Shown: positions 1 through 5,615, counted from the stretch's first letter. The stretch is DNA of 5,724 nt from Actinomycetota bacterium (GCA_019347725.1 JAHWKV010000086.1:1-5724), one strand, 5' to 3'. A program made the numbers and translations. Notes: generated by a model not told the origin, from the sequence alone.

Positions 1-375
1 GACCCGGCCCGCCCCGGATGGTTTGCCCTCCACCGGCCGGCGGCGCAGCGCCCCGATGCGCTTCAGCGATCCGCGCAGGCGCTTGACGTCCACCTCGCCC
101 TTGCGGATCGCGGTCACGACGGCGCGGTAGGCCGCCTCCTGCTCGGCCCGCCCGCCGGGGACGTAGAGCACGTCGCAGCCGGCCTGCTCGATCACCTCCA
201 GGATCGATCCCTGGGCCCCGGAATCCACCCGGCGCATGGCCACGGTGACCATCTCGGCTCCTGAGGCGGCCAGCGCCTCGCCCATGGTTTGTAGGCTGGT
301 GAAGCCGCCGGTGCCGAATATCAGGCGCGATTGGAACACCCGACCGGCAATCTGCAGCTTCTCCCTGCGCAGCAT
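1..375 (-). pseudogene. thiG: thiazole synthase ThiG, N-terminal part joined in frame to a GH3-like C-terminus; runs off the window edge
   Basis: The frame starts at ATG (375-373), 3 nt after the thiS stop, and stays open to base 1 (125 codons). Residues 1-70 read as ThiG: the opening strand [19 protein letters not shown], then [14 protein letters not shown] (39-51) and [11 protein letters not shown] (56-66). ThiG condenses DXP, dehydroglycine and ThiS-thiocarboxylate into the thiazole phosphate. After about residue 70 the expected LPNTAGC motif and the Lys-containing VKLEV strand are not found. Instead residues 66-113 ([10 protein letters not shown], then [19 protein letters not shown], then [10 protein letters not shown]) resemble the end of GH3 beta-N-acetylhexosaminidases. 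A lysine at 98 lies near the usual position of the ThiG Schiff-base lysine, but the sequence around it does not fit. I infer a chimera made by deletion, recombination or misassembly, not an active ThiG. Its Shine-Dalgarno lies inside the end of thiS. Confidence 0.72.
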
Positions 376-378
376 TCG

Positions 379-582
379 TCAACCTCCCTGGATTGCTCTT
401 AGGACCTCGATCCTCATGCCCGACCTAAGGATTTGATCGTCCCACCGGCTCTTGGGGACTACGTGACCGTCGAGAGCGACGGCCAGCCCGCGGCCGGACT
501 CATATCCCAGTATGGCAAGGACGTCGGCTATCTTTGCCCCGTCGTCCAGCTTACGCGCAATTCCGTTGACGTTGACGATCAT
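379..582 (-). CDS. thiS: sulfur carrier protein ThiS
   Basis: A 67-residue protein of the ubiquitin-like ThiS family, of usual length. It opens MIVNVNGIARKLDDGAKIAD, has the central GRGLAVALDGHVVPKSRW segment (residues 31-48) and ends RAIQGG. The C-terminal Gly-Gly is the site that is adenylated by ThiF-type enzymes, turned into a thiocarboxylate and used by ThiG as the sulfur donor for the thiamine thiazole ring, in the cytoplasm. The ATG (582-580) overlaps the thiO stop as ATGA, implying translational coupling. The two Gly codons (GGA GGT) also form the Shine-Dalgarno of the next frame. No thiF or thiE is visible in the window. Confidence 0.95.
   Translation of the reverse strand: MIVNVNGIARKLDDGAKIADVLAILGYESGRGLAVALDGHVVPKSRWDDQILRSGMRIEVLRAIQGG
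382..387 (-). promoter_or_regulatory. Shine-Dalgarno of thiG formed by the Gly-Gly codons of thiS
   Basis: On the minus strand the end of thiS reads CAG GGA GGT TGA CGA ATG. GGAGGT sits 6 nt before the thiG ATG (375), an ideal spacing. It is made from the codons of the functionally required C-terminal diglycine, so it decides the thiG start. Confidence 0.8.
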
Positions 583-1694
583 CGGTCGAAGCGCCCGGGC
601 CCAAACGGCAGCAGTTCCGGCGGTGGCTCGCCGGAGGCGAGCAATTGAGCGATGCCGTCGCCGGTGATCGGCGCCAGCAAGATGCCGTTGCGGAAGTGAC
701 CGGCCGCCACGACCAGCCCGGGCGCCGCCGTGCCCAACAGTGGAGCATTATCCGGGCTGCCGGGCCGCAGGCCCACGTTTACCTCTGCAAGCTGCAATTC
801 CCGGATGCCCGGAATCACCTCGCCGGCCGAGCGCAACAGTTCGAATACTTCCCCCGCGGTGGCGGTCGCGTCAAAGCCCTTTTCTTCCACCGAGGCACCC
901 ACTACCACCTCGCCGTTCGCCCGCGGCACCAAATAGACCTCCTCGGTACGCAGGACATGGGTGAGCAGCACCGGATGGTCCGGGCGGTGCCTTAGTCGCA
1001 GGATCTGACCTTTGACCGGCCGCAGCGCCGCCGCAACCGGCTTCGGAACACCGTCGATGAGGCCCGACCAGCAGCCCGCCGCCAGCACGACCGTTCCTGC
1101 CGCCACCTCAGTGCCGTCCTCCAAAGTGACCGCAGGATGGTCCCCTGTGCGTATGGAGCGCACCGAGCTGCCGGTGCGCAGCGTCCCCCCGGCAGCATGC
1201 AAAGCCTTCCCGAGTGCCCGAATTACCCGACGCGGCTCCACGGCGCGGTCATCCCGAGCCAGTATTCCGGCGCGGGTCGACGGATGCAGGGCCGGCTCCA
1301 GCTCCCGGCAGGCGCCGGCGGTGAGGCGCTCCACCTGCAGGTCAAGCTTCACCTGGTACTCGTACAGGCGCTCCAGCTCGGCGGCCTGATCGCGGTTCGT
1401 CGCCAGATGCAAGGTCCCGGAGGTCAGCAGATCGATCGGTTGGTTTGCCGCTTCGCCGAGCTCTTGCGCAAACGACGGCCACCGCGCGGCACCGGCCAGA
1501 TTCAGCCGGAGCAGCTTCTCTTCCCCGAAAGTCGTCTCCGTCACCGGCGCCAGCATGCCGGCAGCCACGGCCGATGCACCGTCCGCCGGGTCGTCGCGCT
1601 CGAGCACGAGGACTTCCAGCCCCATTTTGGCCGCGCGGAAACCTATGGAAAGGCCGGTGATCCCGGCGCCCACGATGACTGCGTCATAGCTCAC
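579..1694 (-). CDS. thiO: glycine oxidase ThiO (FAD-dependent)
   Basis: A 371-residue FAD-dependent amine oxidase (DAO family) of normal ThiO length. The N-terminal dinucleotide-binding motif is VIVGAGITG (G9, G11, G14), with an acidic residue ending the second strand (VLVLERD). Near the C-terminus are GLRPGSPDNAPLLG and GHFRNGILLAPITG, typical of glycine oxidases. The enzyme oxidises glycine to dehydroglycine (iminoacetate) plus H2O2, feeding ThiG, which is the aerobic route to thiazole. The start is GTG at 1694; the Shine-Dalgarno is weak (GGTT region), and no better in-frame start gives the complete FAD motif. It overlaps thiS by 4 nt and lies 58 nt after the M20 peptidase. I see no TPP riboswitch in that 58-nt gap, so control must come from further upstream. 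A different member of the DAO family is possible, but the thiS neighbour makes ThiO very likely. Confidence 0.93.
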   Translation of the reverse strand: MSYDAVIVGAGITGLSIGFRAAKMGLEVLVLERDDPADGASAVAAGMLAPVTETTFGEEKLLRLNLAGAARWPSFAQELGEAANQPIDLLTSGTLHLATNRDQAAELERLYEYQVKLDLQVERLTAGACRELEPALHPSTRAGILARDDRAVEPRRVIRALGKALHAAGGTLRTGSSVRSIRTGDHPAVTLEDGTEVAAGTVVLAAGCWSGLIDGVPKPVAAALRPVKGQILRLRHRPDHPVLLTHVLRTEEVYLVPRANGEVVVGASVEEKGFDATATAGEVFELLRSAGEVIPGIRELQLAEVNVGLRPGSPDNAPLLGTAAPGLVVAAGHFRNGILLAPITGDGIAQLLASGEPPPELLPFGPGRFDR

Positions 1695-1752
1695 CGAACC
1701 AAAATACCGCCGCAGCGTCGCTGCCGGGGCCCTAGGGAGCCGACCGGAGCCC
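1695..1752 (-). other. short gap between M20 peptidase and thiO; small hairpin, no riboswitch
   Basis: This 58-nt spacer holds an 8-bp palindrome CCCTAGGG (1730-1737) and a 5-bp hairpin GCAGC-GAC-GCTGC (minus strand), followed after a few bases by TATTTTGG. That could be a weak terminator or attenuator before thiO, but the stem is short and the T-run poor. No TPP-riboswitch core is visible. Confidence 0.3.
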
Positions 1753-3123
1753 TCAGATCAAACGGTCGGCGTATTTCTTCAGGTAGGCCACCGTGTAGCC
1801 GATGACGTCTATGAAGTCGTGGATATGGATGTGCTCGTTGGGAGCGTGCACGTTGGAATCGGGCCTCCCGACCCCCGGGGGCGAGCAGATGGGTATGCCC
1901 AGGTCGTGCGTAATCACGTGCATGGGTCCGGTCGCCCACATCAACGGATAGACGGTAGCCGGCTTATCGAACCAGCGTGCGGCGGTGGCTTTGGCCACGT
2001 CGCCCAACATGGAATCCAGCGGGGAGCGGGAGGGATTCTCGGCGCTAAGGATGGTCATCTTCACGTGGCCGAAGCCCTTCTTCTTCAGGTGCTGTTGCAC
2101 CTTCTCGGCGATGTCGTGGGCGTCCTGGTCCGGCACCAGCCGGAAGTCGAGCTTGGCAAAAGCTTCGGCGGGCAGCACGGTCTTTTGGCCGCCGGGTACT
2201 GCATAGCCGGCGGAGAGCCCGTCGATGTTGGCCGTGGGAGCACAAAGGAGGTGCCTCTTGAGGTCGCTGCCGGTCCTGGCGCCAACAAACTCGGTGATAC
2301 CCAGCCGCCGCAGCTGGGCTTCCTCGTTGAAAGGGATTGCGTCGATCAGTTCCATTTCCTGCGGTCCCGGCGCCACCACGCGGTCGTGGAAGCCCTCGAT
2401 GCAGATTTCGCCGGCGGCGTCGCGGAAAGAGGCTATCGCTTGCAGAACCTCCCAGGCAGCCGAGGGGGCATATACGGCCGTGGAGGAGTGCTGGTCGCCC
2501 AACAGCCGGTGGCAGTGCAGCTCAATGTAGAGCAGACCTTTGCACCCGAAGTACATCTCCGGGCGGCCGTCCAGGTCGAACCAACCGCCTTCCCATACGC
2601 AGTCGTCGGCACGCAGCTGCTCGGCGTGGGCGGCGCAGATGTCTTCGAAGTAGATACTGCCCGATTCCTCCTCACCTTCTATGAGGAACTTCAGGTTGTA
2701 AGGCAGGTCGCCGTACATGTCCCTATAGACCTCCAGGGCGCACAGCCTGGCCACCAGGTCCCCTTTGTTGTCGGCGGCCCCGCGTGCGTACAGCTTCTCG
2801 TCGCGGATGGTGGGCTGAAACGGCGGGGACTCCCACAAATGCAGGGGGTCGACCGGCTGCACGTCGTAGTGGTCGTAGATCATCAAGGTCCGGCCTGCCC
2901 CGGCGTCGAAGTTGCCGAGCAACGCCTCCGGCGAGCCGGGCACGGACAGGCGGCTCACCTCGGCCCCGAGCTTCTGCAGCTTCTCCTCGACCCAGTCGGC
3001 CATGGCCTCGAAACCCATTCCCTCCGTGGAGACGCTGGGAATCGAGCATGCGTGCTTGAGGTCGTCAATGTAGCGCTGTCCCGAGCCCAGGACCTTATGC
3101 CGGATGGCGTCGAAGTTCGTCAT
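1753..3123 (-). CDS. M20-family metallopeptidase (dipeptidase-like)
   Basis: A 456-residue zinc peptidase of the M20 family, close to the CNDP/DapE-like dipeptidases and of usual length. The motifs are in order. IYDHYDVQP (82-90) gives metal ligand H85 and D87. RGAADNKG (114-121) gives bridging D118. EGEEESGS (149-156) gives the general-base and metal-binding Glu pair. WEGGW (177-181) is likely the next metal position. VHAPNEHIHIHDF (425-437) gives H426. The dimerisation (lid) domain spans about 195-320. It should hydrolyse dipeptides or N-acyl amino acids in the cytoplasm; no signal peptide is present. Substrate cannot be told from sequence. The start is ATG at 3123 with AGGA 7 nt upstream. 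The frame stays open far upstream, but that part runs through the DUF3159 gene and tRNAs and is not coding. The gene lies 35 nt after the DUF3159 gene and 58 nt before thiO, probably in one transcript. Confidence 0.93.
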   Translation of the reverse strand: MTNFDAIRHKVLGSGQRYIDDLKHACSIPSVSTEGMGFEAMADWVEEKLQKLGAEVSRLSVPGSPEALLGNFDAGAGRTLMIYDHYDVQPVDPLHLWESPPFQPTIRDEKLYARGAADNKGDLVARLCALEVYRDMYGDLPYNLKFLIEGEEESGSIYFEDICAAHAEQLRADDCVWEGGWFDLDGRPEMYFGCKGLLYIELHCHRLLGDQHSSTAVYAPSAAWEVLQAIASFRDAAGEICIEGFHDRVVAPGPQEMELIDAIPFNEEAQLRRLGITEFVGARTGSDLKRHLLCAPTANIDGLSAGYAVPGGQKTVLPAEAFAKLDFRLVPDQDAHDIAEKVQQHLKKKGFGHVKMTILSAENPSRSPLDSMLGDVAKATAARWFDKPATVYPLMWATGPMHVITHDLGIPICSPPGVGRPDSNVHAPNEHIHIHDFIDVIGYTVAYLKKYADRLI

Positions 3124-3158
3124 GAAGTTGATCCTACCGGCCGTCGGGTCCAGCGGTT

Positions 3159-3839
3159 TTACGTCCGGTTGCTGTTGGAGGGAAACGGGGTCCGCCCTTT
3201 GGCCAGGATCGTGCCGGCCACTGCCAGAGTGGCCACGTGCAGCGGCCAGCCAAGCACCACTTTGGCCGTGCCCAGCCACCCGACCTCGCCGGCCAGGTAC
3301 AGCGGGTATTGAACAGCCACCCTCAGAAGCATAGGGACCAGCAGTACCAGGGTCAGGCGGTGGCTGACTCGCAGAATAGACGGTCGGCGGTGCCAATCGG
3401 TCGGCTCGCCCATCACCGACCCGATGAGGTAGCCGACCAGAGGACGGCCCGCCAGGATCGAAACGGTAAGGACGCCGGCCCAGGCGGCAGCCTGGATTAT
3501 GCCCGGCAAAAATGCGTCTTCGGCCTTTCCCGTCGAGCGGGCGATCAGCGCCGCGATGGCGATGCCGATCAGCCCGTTGAACACGAAGCGGACGGACGAC
3601 TTCTGCACCACGCGGATCACCAGGGGGATCACCACCGATGCGATACCCAGGGTCAGGGACCTGCTGAGGTTGTCGGTGGTTACGTAGGCGATTGTGAACA
3701 CGATTATCGGCAGAGCCGATTCGATCGCGCCCCTCGGACCGCCCACACCCTCGGACACTTGAGCCAGCACCTCGCCCTCGACGGTGCGAACACCGGTCGA
3801 GGCTTCGATGTGGTCCTGATTGGTCGGTTCGCCGTCCAC
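3159..3839 (-). CDS. DUF3159 family integral membrane protein
   Basis: A 226-residue polytopic membrane protein resembling the actinobacterial DUF3159 family; function unknown. The N-terminal ~37 residues are hydrophilic and presumably cytoplasmic. Hydrophobic segments follow at about 41-55, 62-78, 84-100, 111-140 (possibly two helices), 162-182 and 194-213. Conserved-looking pieces are GKAEDAFLPG (104-113), the polar loop MGEPTDWH (143-150) and RVAVQYPLYLAG (173-184). The start is GTG at 3839, backed by GAGGA 7 nt upstream. The gene begins 52 nt after the 3' end of tRNA-Gly on the same strand, with no terminator visible between, so it may be partly transcribed by read-through from the tRNA. 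The M20 peptidase follows 35 nt downstream. Whether the two work together is not shown by the sequence. Confidence 0.88.
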   Translation of the reverse strand: MDGEPTNQDHIEASTGVRTVEGEVLAQVSEGVGGPRGAIESALPIIVFTIAYVTTDNLSRSLTLGIASVVIPLVIRVVQKSSVRFVFNGLIGIAIAALIARSTGKAEDAFLPGIIQAAAWAGVLTVSILAGRPLVGYLIGSVMGEPTDWHRRPSILRVSHRLTLVLLVPMLLRVAVQYPLYLAGEVGWLGTAKVVLGWPLHVATLAVAGTILAKGRTPFPSNSNRT

Positions 3840-3891
3840 GGTATTTCCTCGGGTTGACTCGAAGCCGGCTGTGTAGATCTGCGGACGGTAG

Positions 3892-3962
<71 letters not shown>

Positions 3963-3973
3963 GAGCGAGACCT

Positions 3974-3979
3974 AGTGTA
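3974..3979 (-). promoter_or_regulatory. possible -10 element of tRNA-Gly
   Basis: TACACT (minus strand) lies 11 nt before the mature 5' end of tRNA-Gly. The same hexamer is the best -10 candidate of tRNA-Arg. No convincing -35 box is seen, and the upstream sequence runs into tRNA-Pro, so co-transcription with tRNA-Pro is equally possible. Confidence 0.3.
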
Positions 3980-4003
3980 CCGGTTGACTCGGCCCTCGCA
4001 CGG

Positions 4004-4077
4004 TCGGGATGGCGGGATTTGAACCCACGACTTCCTGCTCCCAAAGCAGGCGCGCTACCAAGCTGCGCTACATCCCG
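4004..4077 (-). tRNA. tRNA-Pro (anticodon TGG)
   Basis: The minus-strand cloverleaf has acceptor CGGGATG/CATCCCG, D-arm GCGC/GCGC, anticodon stem CCTGC/GCAGG with loop TTTGGGA (anticodon TGG), and T-arm GTGGG-TTCAAAT-CCCGC. The discriminator is A (4004), followed by CCG instead of CCA, so the CCA end is not fully encoded. It lies 41 nt upstream of tRNA-Gly on the same strand. Confidence 0.97.
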
Positions 4078-4084
4078 TCGTCTT

Positions 4085-4090
4085 AGTCTA
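4085..4090 (-). promoter_or_regulatory. possible -10 element of tRNA-Pro
   Basis: TAGACT (minus strand, 4 of 6 matches to TATAAT) lies 7 nt before the mature 5' end of tRNA-Pro, inside the 57-nt divergent region shared with tRNA-Arg. No good -35 box is seen at 16-18 nt spacing. Confidence 0.3.
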
Positions 4091-4092
4091 GC

Positions 4093-4121
4093 CTGCCGTG
4101 GCGGTCTCCACCCCTTACACT
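4093..4121 (+). promoter_or_regulatory. candidate promoter of tRNA-Arg
   Basis: A -10-like TACACT (4116-4121) is preceded at 17-nt spacing by CTGCCG (4093-4098), a weak -35 (3 of 6). The -10 ends 13 nt before the mature 5' end of tRNA-Arg, a normal leader length. Confidence 0.4.
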
Positions 4122-4134
4122 TGCGGGACAGTAA

Positions 4135-4211
4135 GCGCTCGTAGCTCAACTGGACAGAGCAGGCGGTTTCTACCCGTCAGGTTGGGGGTTCGAGTCCTCC
4201 CGGGCGCACCA
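4135..4211 (+). tRNA. tRNA-Arg (anticodon TCT)
   Basis: The cloverleaf has acceptor GCGCTCG/CGGGCGC (one T-G pair), D-arm GCTC/GAGC, anticodon stem GGCGG/CCGTC with loop TTTCTAC (anticodon TCT), variable loop AGGTT and T-arm GGGGG-TTCGAGT-CCTCC. Discriminator A (4208) is followed by an encoded CCA (4209-4211), unlike the two neighbouring tRNAs. It reads AGA and possibly AGG, codons that are rare in such GC-rich genes. Confidence 0.97.
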
Positions 4212-4232
4212 AGAAAAATCTGCGCGGACTAC

Positions 4233-4249
4233 TTCGCGAACCGCGGTTC
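4233..4249. repeat. two overlapping palindromes after tRNA-Arg
   Basis: TTCGCGAA (4233-4240) overlaps the perfect 12-bp palindrome GAACCGCGGTTC (4238-4249). No T-run follows, so this is not a standard terminator of tRNA-Arg. It could be an operator, a processing hairpin or chance. Confidence 0.4.
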
Positions 4250-4296
4250 CCCTCGAGCGCTCCTTAGGTTAACCAAACAATTTTCCTTAGCTACCC

Positions 4297-4325
4297 TTAT
4301 CAAAATGTTTTCAACTGGTTATTCT
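4297..4325 (+). promoter_or_regulatory. candidate housekeeping promoter of the cupredoxin lipoprotein
   Basis: TTATCA (4297-4302, 4 of 6 to TTGACA) and TATTCT (4320-4325, 4 of 6 to TATAAT) are separated by exactly 17 nt. They lie in a locally AT-rich stretch just upstream of the gene and predict a transcript start near 4332, about 30 nt before the TTG start. Confidence 0.45.
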
Positions 4326-4362
4326 GCGGTGATTGTAGGCGAAGGATGCAAGGGGGGATGTC

Positions 4363-4956
4363 TTGAGGAAGATGGCCGTTGTCATGGTGGCGTTGCTGGC
4401 TCTGCTGGCACTTGCAGGTTGCGAGCAGGATGACGGAGCGACGGTTACCGAATTGGAGGCCGGCGACACGCGCACAGGTTCGGGTTCTGCCTCCGGAACT
4501 CACACCGGTTCCGCCTCCGGATCCGCATCGGCCTCTGCCACAGTTGCCGCAGCGTGCGAGCCCGTGGGGGATGCTGGAAGCGCCGACAGTACCCAGAGCG
4601 TGGTTCTGGATGAGTGGTCGGTCGACTTGGACTCCGACTTCTCCGCCGGTACGGTGACTTTCGAGATTCAAAACGCCGGGCAAGAGGCCCATGAGCTCGT
4701 CATTGTCCAGGCTTCCGACGCGGCGTCTTTGCCGGTGCAGGACGGCAAGGTGGATGAGGAAGCACTTGACGAGGGCCAGTTCATCGGTGAGGTCGGGGCC
4801 TTCCCGTCCGGTGAGTCATGCATGGGCACCTTCGACCTGGAACCGGCCGATTACGTCTTTTTCTGCAACCTCGTCGAAGAGGACGCAGATGGGACGTTGA
4901 GGAGCCATTTCGAGGAAGGCATGCACACCGAGGTATCGACGCACGGTATGGCCTGA
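4363..4956 (+). CDS. cupredoxin-domain lipoprotein, probable type 1 copper site
   Basis: A 197-residue exported lipoprotein. The start is TTG at 4363, behind a G-rich Shine-Dalgarno (AAGGGGGGA, about 5 nt away). It is preferred over ATG at 4372 because it supplies the R2-K3 charges of the signal peptide. The hydrophobic core leads to the lipobox LALAGC, with C20 lipidated. Residues 36-63 are a Ser/Gly/Ala/Thr-rich linker. A beta-rich cupredoxin-like domain follows (about 80-192): TVTFEIQNAGQEAHELVIV with H110, YVFFCN with C168, then SHFEEGM with H182 and M187. These fit the His-Cys-His-Met ligands of blue copper proteins, and H182 to M187 has the classic +5 spacing. C168 to H182 is 14 residues apart instead of the usual ~3. 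C65 and C153 could form a disulfide. It is likely an extracytoplasmic electron-transfer or copper-binding protein; the partner is unknown. Confidence 0.82.
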   Translation: MRKMAVVMVALLALLALAGCEQDDGATVTELEAGDTRTGSGSASGTHTGSASGSASASATVAAACEPVGDAGSADSTQSVVLDEWSVDLDSDFSAGTVTFEIQNAGQEAHELVIVQASDAASLPVQDGKVDEEALDEGQFIGEVGAFPSGESCMGTFDLEPADYVFFCNLVEEDADGTLRSHFEEGMHTEVSTHGMA

Positions 4957-5005
4957 CCGCCTTCCCTATCGACCGCCTGTTAGCGGCTGACCTGTGTGCA
5001 TAGGC

Positions 5006-5031
5006 GTTTATCTGTCCTTTACGCGGGGAAT
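5006..5031 (+). promoter_or_regulatory. SigB/SigF-type general-stress promoter of dps
   Basis: GTTTAT (5006-5011), a 14-nt spacer and GGGAAT (5026-5031). The alternative-sigma consensus of the SigB/SigF group is GTTTAA-N12-15-GGGWAW, so the -35 matches 5 of 6 and the -10 all 6, with correct spacing. It predicts a start near 5038 and an ~83-nt leader before dps. Stress-sigma control of dps is well known in Gram-positive bacteria. Confidence 0.62.
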
Positions 5032-5045
5032 CGTAAACAGCACAA

Positions 5046-5094
5046 GAGCATGCAGCCGCCGAGGGTCTTTGGACTCTCCGGCGGCCGCATGCTC
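5046..5094 (+). repeat. long imperfect hairpin in the dps leader
   Basis: Outer arms GAGCATGC (5046-5053) and GCATGCTC (5087-5094) pair perfectly. After an A/C mismatch, GCCGCCG (5055-5061) pairs with CGGCGGC (5079-5085). After a bulged C5078, AGGGTC (5062-5067) pairs with GACTCT (5072-5077), with one G-T pair and a TTTG loop. This gives 21 pairs in total. CACAAG flanks both sides as a direct repeat. No T-run follows. It could stabilise the 5' end of dps mRNA, regulate it, or end transcription of the lipoprotein gene. Confidence 0.75.
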
Positions 5095-5108
5095 ACAAGT
5101 TTCGGTCC

Positions 5109-5114
5109 GGAGGG
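5109..5114 (+). promoter_or_regulatory. Shine-Dalgarno of dps
   Basis: GGAGGG sits 6 nt before ATG 5121, a near-perfect site lying 14 nt after the base of the leader hairpin, so it is left single-stranded. It fixes the dps start. Confidence 0.8.
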
Positions 5115-5120
5115 AATGCC

Positions 5121-5615
5121 ATGGAAACCAAGATGTTTGAGAGCCGAATCGATCTCCCGCAGCAGAATCGCCGTCAGTTGATCGATCTTCTCAACGGCCG
5201 CTTGGCCGACCTAACCGATCTGACCACGCAGACCAAGCAGGCGCACTGGAACGTCAAGGGATCTGACTTCTTCCAGCTGCATGAGTTGTACGACCAGCTC
5301 TTCGACGAGGTGCTTCCTCTCATCGACACGGTCGCCGAGCGAGCGACGACATTGGGCGGTGAGGCCCTGGGCACGGTTAGGATGGCCGCTGCAGCAAGTA
5401 CGCTGCCGGAGTTTCCGGGCGACGCCTACGGCAGTTTGGAAAGCGTTGAGGCCCTGGCGGATCGCTACGCGGTAATGGCCAAGGCTTTACGCGCCGCTAT
5501 CGATGAAGCCGAGCGTCTTGGGGACATGAATACGAACGACCTGTTTGTCGAGGTCAGCCGGGTCGTCGACAAACATCTGTGGTTCCTGGAGGCGCACCTG
5601 CAAAAGGCGCGTTAA
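5121..5615 (+). CDS. dps: Dps-family ferritin-like DNA-protection protein
   Basis: A 164-residue Dps protein of usual length. The intersubunit ferroxidase ligands are all present with family spacing: H42 (KQAHWNVKG, with W43), H54 and D58 (LHELYD), D69 and E73 (IDTVAERATTLGG). Dps forms a 12-subunit shell that oxidises Fe(II) with H2O2, stores the iron and, in some members, binds DNA, protecting the cell during starvation or oxidative stress. The short N-terminus (METKMFESRIDLP) has few basic residues, so DNA binding by an N-terminal tail is doubtful. The C-terminus VVDKHLWFLEAHLQ is typical of the family. The start is ATG behind GGAGGG. The gene is monocistronic: a stress-type promoter and leader hairpin lie upstream and a terminator downstream. 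Confidence 0.95.
   Translation: METKMFESRIDLPQQNRRQLIDLLNGRLADLTDLTTQTKQAHWNVKGSDFFQLHELYDQLFDEVLPLIDTVAERATTLGGEALGTVRMAAAASTLPEFPGDAYGSLESVEALADRYAVMAKALRAAIDEAERLGDMNTNDLFVEVSRVVDKHLWFLEAHLQKAR

Noticed and set aside
98..375. A divergent but complete ThiG instead of a chimera
   Set aside because: K98 falls near the usual catalytic lysine position, but the PNTAG motif and the VKLEV strand are absent, and the residues around it fit a GH3 C-terminus better. It is kept as an alternative, not the preferred reading.
1137..1805. Plus-strand frames opposite thiO
   Set aside because: They have low-complexity Arg/Pro/Gly composition and no Shine-Dalgarno. They are shadows of thiO.
1819..3312. A long plus-strand open frame (497 codons) opposite the M20 peptidase
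   Set aside because: It is antisense to a gene with intact M20 motifs and has no recognisable domain. Long antisense frames are common opposite GC-rich codons.
3237..3857. Plus-strand frame opposite the DUF3159 gene
   Set aside because: It has no domain signal. The minus-strand frame has clear membrane segments, a family match and a Shine-Dalgarno.
4477..4545. Repetitive GC-rich stretch as a tandem repeat or CRISPR-like array
   Set aside because: It encodes the Ser/Gly/Ala/Thr linker of the lipoprotein, with irregular units and no spacers.
4300..4692. Minus-strand frame (130 codons) opposite the lipoprotein
   Set aside because: Its Gly/Arg/Cys-rich part mirrors the Ser/Gly/Ala linker of the lipoprotein. 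The plus frame has a signal peptide, lipobox and domain.
4973..4986. CCGC-CTGTTA-GCGG as a terminator of the lipoprotein gene
   Set aside because: The stem is only 4 bp with no T-run; it is too weak to call.
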